Shown here piece by piece: positions 14,090-20,726 of a DNA stretch of 20,726 bases. Under the pieces are notes generated by a model that worked only from the letters and a program-made list of their open reading frames with translations, was not told where the DNA came from and ran no database searches. Both the position numbers and the translations under genes were made by a program. The stretch is taken from contig CAYNEO010000063.1 in the NCBI GenBank assembly GCA_964396245.1, forward strand, positions 1 through 20,726. Direction: 5' to 3'. Each line of letters starts with the position of its first letter. The stretch's first letter is position 1. The DNA comes from CAYNEO01 sp964396245. Lineage in GTDB: Bacteria > Zixibacteria > MSB-5A5 > GN15 > FEB-12.

Positions 14090-15744
14090 TGTACCTTCTT
14101 TACAGTATCGGATTTGCCGGCTGTTTTCTGTACCGGCAAAATAATGGTGAACGTGGTTCCCTTGCCCGGCTCGGACTGCACGGAAATCTCACCCTGATGC
14201 GCTTTCACGATACCATAACTCACCGACAGACCAAGTCCCGTTCCCTTGCCGACCTCTTTGGTCGTAAAGAACGGCTCGAAAATCTTTTTGAGATTCTCTT
14301 CCTTGATGCCGCAGCCCTCGTCGATGAACTGCAACTCCACTGCCCCCCCGAATTCGCCGAGCGCCGGACTGAGTCGCGTCGCCACCGTAATGGTCGAATT
14401 CGGCTGTGAGGCATGCATGGCGTTGATAATCATGTTCGTGAAGACCTGCTGCAATTGCCCGACGTTCCCCTCGACCGGCGGAAGGTTCTGTTCCAGCCAC
14501 ACCTCGAGCTCAATCTGATTCAGCCGGAGCTGGTGCTCGACGAACGTGATGGTCTCTTCGATAATCGCATTGATATCGACCGGTTCAAAATCGACATTTT
14601 GCGATGACCGCGAGAAGCGAAGCAGGTTCTGTACGATCGTCTTGCACCGGCGGGCCTGTGTCTCGATATCGCTCACATACCGCAAGTAGCTGTCGATTTC
14701 CTTGGGGTTCGTCTTGCCCGGCACCGTCTTGCGGAGTTTCTCGAGGGTAAACTGGGCGTACCCGAGGATGCCGCCAAGCGGGTTGTTCAACTCATGGGCG
14801 ACACCTGCCGCGAGCTGTCCGATAGCACTCAATTTTTCTGACTGGATCAACTGCGCCTGCGCCTCTTCGAGCTGTTGCGTCCGCTCGATAATCTTTTCTT
14901 CGAGGTTACGGTTGTACTCTTCGATCTCATCCCGGGACTGCTTCAGCGACTCGATCATCCGGTTGAACGTTCTGGCGAGCTGACCGATTTCATCCTGCTG
15001 ATCGATCTCCACTTTGCGGCTGAAATCACCCTGACTGATCTGGTTGGTGACTTCGACCAGTTCGGTCACCGGCTTGGTAACGGCGCTGATGATGAGTGTC
15101 AGCATCACAATGGTCGAGATAACCACGAGCAGCGTGACCACGACTGTCGCCGTCGTTGCCTCGACAATGGACTTGTTGACCGTCTCCAGGGAGAAACCGA
15201 GCTCAATGCAGCCGATTACTTCCGACACGTAGGTGTAATTCATGGAATTGTCGAAGCCGCCGGTCATGCCCAGGTGTTCGCGATTCAATATCTTCTTTTG
15301 CGTGATAATCGGGGCCGCAATGACCATCACTTCGGCGCCGAAACACGTGGCTCGGTACTGGACATGTTCATTGGTGGCGGCCAGCTTGAGAACCGAATCG
15401 CGCGGGATAAAACTGCTGTTGTCCTCTCGCTCCCCGATTTGCGCCAGCGCCACACCGTCGAGATTGTATATGGTCGCAAACTTTACGCCCTCGAACCGAG
15501 CTACCGCTTTCAGGATGTCTTCCAGTTCGTACTTTGATTCGAAGAGCACACCGCTTTCGGCGTTGATCGCCAGAATTTTCGACATCGTCTGGCCGCTGCT
15601 CTCGAGTTCACGAAGGAAGCTGTCGGACTGCCGCCGGATCAGGTAGCCGCCGATGACCAGCATGTTCAAGACGAGCATCGCTGCAATCGGCAGGACGAAC
15701 TTCATCCGGAGGTTCATGTTGCGGAGTCTTGCCAGGAGGTTCAT
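14086..15744 (-). CDS. Membrane sensor histidine kinase with periplasmic sensor and HAMP
   Basis: The protein has 552 residues. The ATG at 15744 overlaps the upstream stop as ATGA and has a GGAGG ribosome binding site. Transmembrane helix 1 is at about 15-37 and helix 2 at about 196-220. The periplasmic sensor between them (38-195) looks PAS/Cache-like. HAMP is at about 221-274, followed by a coiled coil (275-305). The phospho-accepting His317 lies in GVAHELNNPLGG. The catalytic domain shows N-box QVFTNMIINAMHA, DEGCGI, FEPFFTTK and GKGTGLGLSVSYGIV. It autophosphorylates and passes phosphate to a receiver, probably the next gene product. The preceding gene product, a periplasmic binding protein, is its likely sensory partner. 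Confidence 0.93.
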   Translation of the reverse strand: MNLLARLRNMNLRMKFVLPIAAMLVLNMLVIGGYLIRRQSDSFLRELESSGQTMSKILAINAESGVLFESKYELEDILKAVARFEGVKFATIYNLDGVALAQIGEREDNSSFIPRDSVLKLAATNEHVQYRATCFGAEVMVIAAPIITQKKILNREHLGMTGGFDNSMNYTYVSEVIGCIELGFSLETVNKSIVEATTATVVVTLLVVISTIVMLTLIISAVTKPVTELVEVTNQISQGDFSRKVEIDQQDEIGQLARTFNRMIESLKQSRDEIEEYNRNLEEKIIERTQQLEEAQAQLIQSEKLSAIGQLAAGVAHELNNPLGGILGYAQFTLEKLRKTVPGKTNPKEIDSYLRYVSDIETQARRCKTIVQNLLRFSRSSQNVDFEPVDINAIIEETITFVEHQLRLNQIELEVWLEQNLPPVEGNVGQLQQVFTNMIINAMHASQPNSTITVATRLSPALGEFGGAVELQFIDEGCGIKEENLKKIFEPFFTTKEVGKGTGLGLSVSYGIVKAHQGEISVQSEPGKGTTFTIILPVQKTAGKSDTVKKVQ

Positions 15745-16694
15745 CGGTACACCTCCTTGGCGACGGCCACCAGCTCATCGGGAAGAATCAGGTTCAGATG
15801 CTCGGCCGTTTTCTCGTTGTAATGAAACCAGATGATATCCGGATTGGTAACGGATATTCCACCGGGCTCGTGACCTTCCATGATTTTGTTGGCGATGACT
15901 CCCGCCTGTCGTCCGATCGCTTTGTAATCGAAATCGAGAGCGAACAACGCGCCCGACTCAACCACATACCGCGAAAATCCCATGAACGGAATGCCTTTGC
16001 GGAGGCAATTCAGCAGAATAAACTTGGTTGACTGAGGACTGAACAGGTTGGGATCGGCCACCGACCAGATTCCCTGCACGGTTTTGCCGAGAGAATCCAG
16101 GGCCTGGGGCAGCTCCTTGACGTCATCAATCTTGATCGGGACCAGTTGCATTCCCAGGTTCTCGGCGACAACCATCGAAGAGGGGATAAGGGAGGCGGTA
16201 TTGGCGGTATACAGCACACCTATCTTCGACAGCTCCGGGATTATCTTCTTAAAATATTTGAACTGGATGTCGGCCGGGATATCCAGTGACGCTCCGGTGA
16301 TATTGCGTCCCGGATGCGCCAACGATTCGACAAACCCCGATATGGCCGGGTACATCACGGCCGAGAACACGATCGGGGTGTTGGTGAAGTTCTTTTGCGC
16401 GAACCGCGTGGCCGCACTGCCGACGGTCAGGATGATCGTGGGGGATAAGGCCCTGATTGAATCGGCTTGCTTTGCGGTTTCGGAACTTATCTGGCTGAGA
16501 TAAAACTGGTGAAACGTCGCATCATCGTTTGACCGGCTGATTGCCCGCTTGGCTCCGCTGATTGTGCGCGTGGTGTAGGTGAGACTGTCGCTCGCGACAA
16601 CGACAATCTCCTGACCGCGACTGCCGGATGCAGTACCGACCACAAGCGTGAAACACGCAAGAAACCCGGTGAGTGCTTTACGGAGGATTGCCAT
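15741..16694 (-). CDS. Periplasmic solute-binding protein of the ABC_sub_bind family
   Basis: The protein has 317 residues from the ATG at 16694; an earlier in-frame TTG at 16742 would put a Met-less polar stretch before the signal peptide and is rejected. Residues 1-28 are a signal peptide (FLACFTLVVGTASG). The rest matches the TrpX/ABC_sub_bind (DUF534-type) fold: SPTIILTVGSAATRFA, NTPIVFSAVMYP, HPGRNITGASLDIP, SKIGVLYT, FMGFSRYVVESGALFALDFDY and a late HYNEKTAEHLNLILP. These proteins usually feed an ABC importer, but no permease or ATPase gene is next to it. It overlaps the kinase gene by ATGA, so here it most likely delivers a ligand signal to that kinase. The ligand is unknown. Confidence 0.85.
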   Translation of the reverse strand: MAILRKALTGFLACFTLVVGTASGSRGQEIVVVASDSLTYTTRTISGAKRAISRSNDDATFHQFYLSQISSETAKQADSIRALSPTIILTVGSAATRFAQKNFTNTPIVFSAVMYPAISGFVESLAHPGRNITGASLDIPADIQFKYFKKIIPELSKIGVLYTANTASLIPSSMVVAENLGMQLVPIKIDDVKELPQALDSLGKTVQGIWSVADPNLFSPQSTKFILLNCLRKGIPFMGFSRYVVESGALFALDFDYKAIGRQAGVIANKIMEGHEPGGISVTNPDIIWFHYNEKTAEHLNLILPDELVAVAKEVYR

Positions 16695-16718
16695 GTGGAG
16701 TCGTTCTCTCCGCCCTCG

Positions 16719-16724
16719 ATTATA
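16719..16724 (-). promoter_or_regulatory. Predicted -10 element of the signalling operon
   Basis: A perfect TATAAT on the minus strand lies 24 nt upstream of the ATG at 16694, giving a leader near 18 nt with GGCGGAGAG as ribosome binding region. The -35 region is poor. A second candidate further up is TTTGCC (16800-16805) with TATGAT (16778-16783), 16 bases apart. Confidence 0.4.
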
Positions 16725-16924
16725 CCCAAGCAGCGCAGGCAATTACCGGCACGGCATGTACGGCGTTCTGGACCTCGATCATATTTATTCCAGATATCGG
16801 GCAAACCCCTCAAAACTTGACGAAGCGGCGCCAAAAAAATGCGAACTCGCAGTCGATATTTGGTTCGCGATCAGTCAAGAAATCGTGGCGGGGACCGATA
16901 TGTACAGTAGCCGGAAACTATCGA

Positions 16925-16939
16925 ACAAGAAGATCTTGT
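16925..16939. promoter_or_regulatory. Inverted repeat ACAAGA-N3-TCTTGT in the divergent region
   Basis: A perfect 6-bp inverted repeat with a 3-nt centre lies 53 nt upstream of the TonB receptor start, in the 298-nt gap between the signalling operon and the receptor gene. It has the size of an operator. No strong promoter for the receptor gene was found in this gap. Confidence 0.3.
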
Positions 16940-16992
16940 GAATAGCCTTTACACGTTGAAACGGAAAAATACCATTCGTTGGAGGGTATACC

Positions 16993-19653
16993 TTGGGTAA
17001 GCGACTGTTACAGGCGTTAGCTGCTCCAGTCGTCTTCCTCTTATTGTGTTCGACACCATCCGTATATGCAGGGGTAAGTGGAAAGATATCGGGAGTCGTG
17101 GAAGACGCAGCGACCGACGCGCCGCTGGTCGGCGCCACGGTTCGAGTAGTGGGCTTAAACGTGGCGACCACGACCGACGAAGACGGAGAGTACTTCCTTA
17201 TAGATGTACCCGTCGGTGAATATGACCTGTCCGTCACGCACGTCGGCTTCGAGGTCCTCATCAAAAAAGGGGTCCGTGTACTGGTAGACCTGACCACACC
17301 GGTGGATTTCGCCATCCGCCAGGTTGCCGTCAATCTTGACCGACAGGTCGTGGTCACGGCCTCCAACCCGGTCATTCAGCGCGACCTGACCGCCTCCCGG
17401 AGCATTTACACGGCTGAGCGGCTCGGCACCCTGCCGAACACCGTGTCGATACAATCCGTACTGACAAATTACCCCGGCGTCGTCATCGGCAAGGCCAATG
17501 AAATGCACGTCCGCGGCGGGCGATCCGGACAGGTCACCTACTACCTTGACGGATTCTCCGTACAGGACCCGTTTGTCGCCAACAGCGGCATCAGGATCAT
17601 GCCGTCGGCCCTTGAAGAATTATCACTGATTTCGGGCGGTTTCGCCGCCCAGTACGGTGAGGCGCTCTCCGGCGTCGTCAACGCCGTCACCCGCGAGGGC
17701 GGCTCGAAGTACCAGGGCAAGATTCGGTACTATGAGGGGCTCACGAAGCCCTACGACGTCGCTACCGGTGACTGGAAGACTCTCCAATTCGTTGACAATC
17801 GATCAACCTCGTTCAATATCTCGGGCCCGATTCCCGGACTCGATTCCAGGCGGTTTACATTCTTCGCCGCCGGGGAATACCTGAGAAACAACGGCTCCCT
17901 GCCGCATAGCGGCCAGATTTCCTACACCGGTATTGCGAAACTGTCGATGCAGCCGACTTCAAAACTCAAGCTCAAGGCGAACGCAACCTACTATAAGGCC
18001 GACGGCGACCGGTATGATCACCGCGACGTCAACGGCCGCTCCTATGATCTCAATCTGGACGGGCTCCCGTCATTCGAAACCGACGCCTACCTGATCGGTA
18101 TCTCCGGCAACTACGCTTTGAGTGAGAGGACCATTCTGTCGGCCAGTCTCAACCGTTTCAAGACCAGCACCCTGGTTGCCCCGACTCACCTCATGGATTT
18201 GCACTGGAGTGAATGGCCGCAATATCTGGACGGAAGCATCTCCGAAGTCAACTACAATAACGAGGCGGATTACTCGGATCCTCTCTGGCTGACCGGCTTT
18301 ACCTCGGGCGATGATTACGAGCCCACATATTCACTGCGCGAGGCAAAGTACAATTCGTTCAGCACAACCATGATCAGCCAGATTGCAAAGTCGAACGAGG
18401 TCAAGGCGGGCGCGGAAATTCGGCGCTACGACGTGTTCCGTGATTTTCGCCAGTTCTACAACACGAATCCGTACGTGGAACTCTATTCCAGTAACCCCCT
18501 TTACGCCGCGGTCTACGCGCAGGACAAACTGGAATACAAGGACTTCGTGGTCAACATGGGTCTGCGCCTGGATTATCGTAACAATGATATTTCCTATAAC
18601 ACGAACCCGTCGGTAACACCGGAGGTCGATCCGCCGGTCTACAAAGAGGCCGATTCGAAGACGCGTGTTGCGCCGCGGCTCGGTATCTCGTTCCCGATTA
18701 CCGAAAACTCGGTTATGCACTTCAACTACGGCATCTACTACCAGGTCCCGATTTATCAGTATATGTATTTCAATCTCGAAGGCGACCTGTCCTCCGGACT
18801 GCCGATTGTCGGCAATCCCGACCTCGATCCGGAACAGACCACTTCCTTCGAACTCGGCCTCGACCATCTGATTGGGGATGATCTCCGTATCGACCTGACC
18901 GCCTACTATAAAGATATCACCGAACTCGTCACCACCCGCTCGTCGACGCGTATCGGCGCGAACAACCCGGTTACGTATTTCGACAACGGTGACTATGGCT
19001 CGGTGAAGGGCTATGACATCGCTTTCGAGAAACTGAGACTCGACGGCTATTTCAGTGCGACCATCTCGTATTCATACATGATCGCCACCGGTAATGGCTC
19101 GAATGCCCTTGAGCCATACTACACCTATATTAATGACGCGAATGAATTGCAGCCGGTCACGGAATATCCGCTTGATTTCGATCAGCGGCACACTTTGACG
19201 GCGGTGCTCGACTACCGGGTACCGCGCGATTGGTCGGCCAAAGTCTTTGGCGTCCCGATTCCGGGAGCCTGGGGCCTGACCCTCGTCGGGTACTATGGCT
19301 CAGGCATGCCGTACACCAAGACCGATGCGCAGGGCAACCGGCTCGGTGAACGCAACGAGGGCCGCCTGCCGGCCAATTACAGCGTCGATCTTCGATTCAA
19401 TAAGGATTTCCACTTTGGAGCCCGGAAATACTTCATGGCTTTCTTCCTCGAAGTGGACAACCTGTTCGATCGCCGCAACATCATTAACGTCTATGCGCGG
19501 ACGGGACTGCCGGACGAAGACAACTACATCGTCGGCGCCGGACTTGCCCTCGATCAGCAGGAGCTCAACTATCTCGACTACCTGTATGATCACGATCCGC
19601 AGAACTACTCGGCCCCCCGGACAATCAGGACCGGGTTAGAATTCAACTTCTAA
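16993..19653 (+). CDS. TonB-dependent outer-membrane receptor with N-terminal regulatory-like domain
   Basis: The protein has 886 residues from a TTG at 16993 with a strong GGAGGG ribosome binding site 6 nt upstream; no better start keeps the signal peptide (GKRLLQALAAPVVFLLLCS, cleavage near VYAG). Residues 30-110 are a carboxypeptidase-regulatory-like beta-sandwich (SGKISGVVEDAATDAPLVGA, GEYDLSVTHVGFE). Residues about 116-235 are the plug (VVVTASNPV, NEMHVRGGRSGQVTYYLDG, GFAAQYGEALSGVVNAVT). The rest is a 22-stranded-type barrel rich in Tyr/Asn that ends in LEFNF, the usual outer-membrane C-terminus. The substrate is unknown. It is followed 15 nt later by a secreted protein gene that is probably co-expressed. 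Confidence 0.93.
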   Translation: MGKRLLQALAAPVVFLLLCSTPSVYAGVSGKISGVVEDAATDAPLVGATVRVVGLNVATTTDEDGEYFLIDVPVGEYDLSVTHVGFEVLIKKGVRVLVDLTTPVDFAIRQVAVNLDRQVVVTASNPVIQRDLTASRSIYTAERLGTLPNTVSIQSVLTNYPGVVIGKANEMHVRGGRSGQVTYYLDGFSVQDPFVANSGIRIMPSALEELSLISGGFAAQYGEALSGVVNAVTREGGSKYQGKIRYYEGLTKPYDVATGDWKTLQFVDNRSTSFNISGPIPGLDSRRFTFFAAGEYLRNNGSLPHSGQISYTGIAKLSMQPTSKLKLKANATYYKADGDRYDHRDVNGRSYDLNLDGLPSFETDAYLIGISGNYALSERTILSASLNRFKTSTLVAPTHLMDLHWSEWPQYLDGSISEVNYNNEADYSDPLWLTGFTSGDDYEPTYSLREAKYNSFSTTMISQIAKSNEVKAGAEIRRYDVFRDFRQFYNTNPYVELYSSNPLYAAVYAQDKLEYKDFVVNMGLRLDYRNNDISYNTNPSVTPEVDPPVYKEADSKTRVAPRLGISFPITENSVMHFNYGIYYQVPIYQYMYFNLEGDLSSGLPIVGNPDLDPEQTTSFELGLDHLIGDDLRIDLTAYYKDITELVTTRSSTRIGANNPVTYFDNGDYGSVKGYDIAFEKLRLDGYFSATISYSYMIATGNGSNALEPYYTYINDANELQPVTEYPLDFDQRHTLTAVLDYRVPRDWSAKVFGVPIPGAWGLTLVGYYGSGMPYTKTDAQGNRLGERNEGRLPANYSVDLRFNKDFHFGARKYFMAFFLEVDNLFDRRNIINVYARTGLPDEDNYIVGAGLALDQQELNYLDYLYDHDPQNYSAPRTIRTGLEFNF

Positions 19654-19668
19654 ACCGGAGTGATGGAG

Positions 19669-20726
19669 ATGAAAACGACTTTACACATACTTGGCCTGCT
19701 TTTCGCGGCAGTGCTGATAGTATCCGGGGGCACCGCGAATGCTATGGCGCCGTCCGCGCAGAAAGACCACGCCAAGGAACGCAGCCGGTCGAGCCTGGCG
19801 CCGTCACCCACGACCATCGACCAGATCACGCACAACCAGGGCAATATCATCACGACCGTCGACAACCACGGTTATATTGGCGGTTACTGGCCGGACCTTC
19901 CGTCGGGAGAATGGCCCCGCAATTCCGGCCACGACTATATCGGCGAGGTCCAGTACTGGATGGGCGCGACGTATCAGCACGACGGAGTGACAGACACGCT
20001 CGTGGCCAACACCTGGGATGAATTTCAGGGCATGCCCTCGCTGGTTTCCGGTGTGAGCGAGAACAAGATTCTGCTGTCGACCGACACCACGCGGTACTAC
20101 AACTACGATCCCACAGACACAGTCGGTCTCGGTCTTGGTAATCCCGCCTACGGATGGCGTGTCTGGGACCCGGTGTCGGCATCATACGTGTACAGCGAGA
20201 ATTATAATCCTATCCTCGACACCATGGTGCCCGGCGGACCGGTTTCGCTTCAGGAATCCCACTTCCGGTTCAACGACGCCGCCGGCGGAACGTCGCTTCT
20301 CGGACTCGAAGTCACCCACACCATGCTGCAGTGGAATTACTGTTACAATGAAGACTTTATCTATGTGATCCTGGAGATCACGAATACATCGGCTATCGAC
20401 TATACCGACTTTGCATTCGGTCTGTACGTTGACATCGACGTTGGCGGACCTGACGGCACCGGTGAGAATGGCCGGCTCGAAGACCTCGTGGCTTACGACA
20501 CCACCGAGAATCTGGCCTGGACATACGACTCCAAGGGAGTCGATCCCGGCTGGGGACCGACTGTCAAGACGGGCGTCATGGGAACCAAATATCTCGAGAC
20601 TCCCGATGGCATCGGTATGACCGGTCTGCGCACCGGCGCGTGGTCGCTCGTCCCGGGCGATGACCCGGGCCGCTTCCAGTCACTGGACGCCGCCGGCTAT
20701 GATGTCCCTATCCCGCCGGAGGACCA
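19669..20726 (+). CDS. Secreted protein of unknown function, partner of the TonB receptor (3' end outside window)
   Basis: The frame is open from 19669 to the window end, 352 codons. The ATG at 19669 has GGAG 8 nt upstream; an ATG at 19663 is too close to it. Residues 1-25 form a signal peptide (LGLLFAAVLIVSGGTANA). The mature part is rich in Asp, Gly, Tyr and Trp, with blocks such as NHGYIGGYWPDLPSGEWP, NPAYGWRVWDPV and YVILEITNTSAIDYTDFAFG, where the last suggests a beta-sandwich. It is unlike SusD/RagB. Similar long secreted proteins beside TonB receptors are common in uncultivated FCB-type bacteria; the function is unknown. It begins 15 nt after the receptor stop, so it is probably in the same operon. 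Confidence 0.8.
   Translation, partial: MKTTLHILGLLFAAVLIVSGGTANAMAPSAQKDHAKERSRSSLAPSPTTIDQITHNQGNIITTVDNHGYIGGYWPDLPSGEWPRNSGHDYIGEVQYWMGATYQHDGVTDTLVANTWDEFQGMPSLVSGVSENKILLSTDTTRYYNYDPTDTVGLGLGNPAYGWRVWDPVSASYVYSENYNPILDTMVPGGPVSLQESHFRFNDAAGGTSLLGLEVTHTMLQWNYCYNEDFIYVILEITNTSAIDYTDFAFGLYVDIDVGGPDGTGENGRLEDLVAYDTTENLAWTYDSKGVDPGWGPTVKTGVMGTKYLETPDGIGMTGLRTGAWSLVPGDDPGRFQSLDAAGYDVPIPPED

Noticed and set aside
14875..15537. Long plus-strand open frame opposite the membrane kinase
   Set aside because: Same reason: antisense shadow of a gene with HAMP and kinase motifs.

Overview
The window reads as a dense chromosomal segment of a moderately GC-rich, diderm (Gram-negative-type) bacterium. 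A TonB-dependent receptor, signal-peptide proteins, lipoproteins and cytoplasmic housekeeping genes occur together. Two secreted proteins end in a cysteine-paired dockerin-like module (CCGxYTGGxTGN...), one of them preceded by a thrombospondin type-3 repeat, and two lipoproteins start their mature part with CSNDKGT. That style is common in uncultivated FCB-type lineages such as Zixibacteria. This placement is inference, because no rRNA gene is present. No tRNA, rRNA, CRISPR array, transposase or phage gene was seen.

Layout. Positions 1-2398 (minus strand): a secreted protein cut by the left edge (1-996), a small secreted dockerin-like protein (1176-1838) and a stand-alone degenerate receiver protein (2030-2398) with a strong terminator. 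Positions 2648-4978 (plus): pyruvate kinase followed 6 nt later by a secreted NodB-like protein whose metal site is lost. Positions 4993-7124 (minus): a four-helix small membrane protein and two tandem paralogous lipoproteins. Positions 7283-10248 (plus): adenosylcobalamin-dependent ribonucleotide reductase (nrdJ) and a protein with a possible roadblock-like end, closed by an intrinsic terminator at 10307-10333. Positions 10336-10522: a non-coding 187-nt element closed by a perfect 13-bp inverted repeat and filled with local hairpins, the best candidate in the window for something undescribed. Positions 10629-11575 (plus): acpS and pyrE, overlapping by ATGA. Positions 11630-16694 (minus): a five-gene signalling operon (solute-binding protein, membrane histidine kinase, two single receivers, receiver-kinase hybrid) in which most junctions overlap by four bases. 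Positions 16993-20726 (plus): a TonB-dependent receptor and the start of a secreted partner protein cut by the right edge.

How the genes work together. The 11630-16694 operon looks like a complete multi-step phosphorelay: a periplasmic binding protein presents a ligand to a HAMP-type kinase, which feeds free receivers and a cytoplasmic receiver-GAF-kinase. It has no dedicated DNA-binding output and no ABC permease or ATPase beside it. It is divergent from the TonB receptor gene, so the two may share a regulatory region. The housekeeping genes (pyk, nrdJ, acpS, pyrE) are scattered among these envelope and signalling genes and do not form one pathway. Several proteins carry informative substitutions: the pyruvate kinase has Lys at the position that marks K+-independent enzymes, the receiver at 2030-2398 lacks its acidic Mg2+ pair, and the NodB-like protein has lost its metal ligands.
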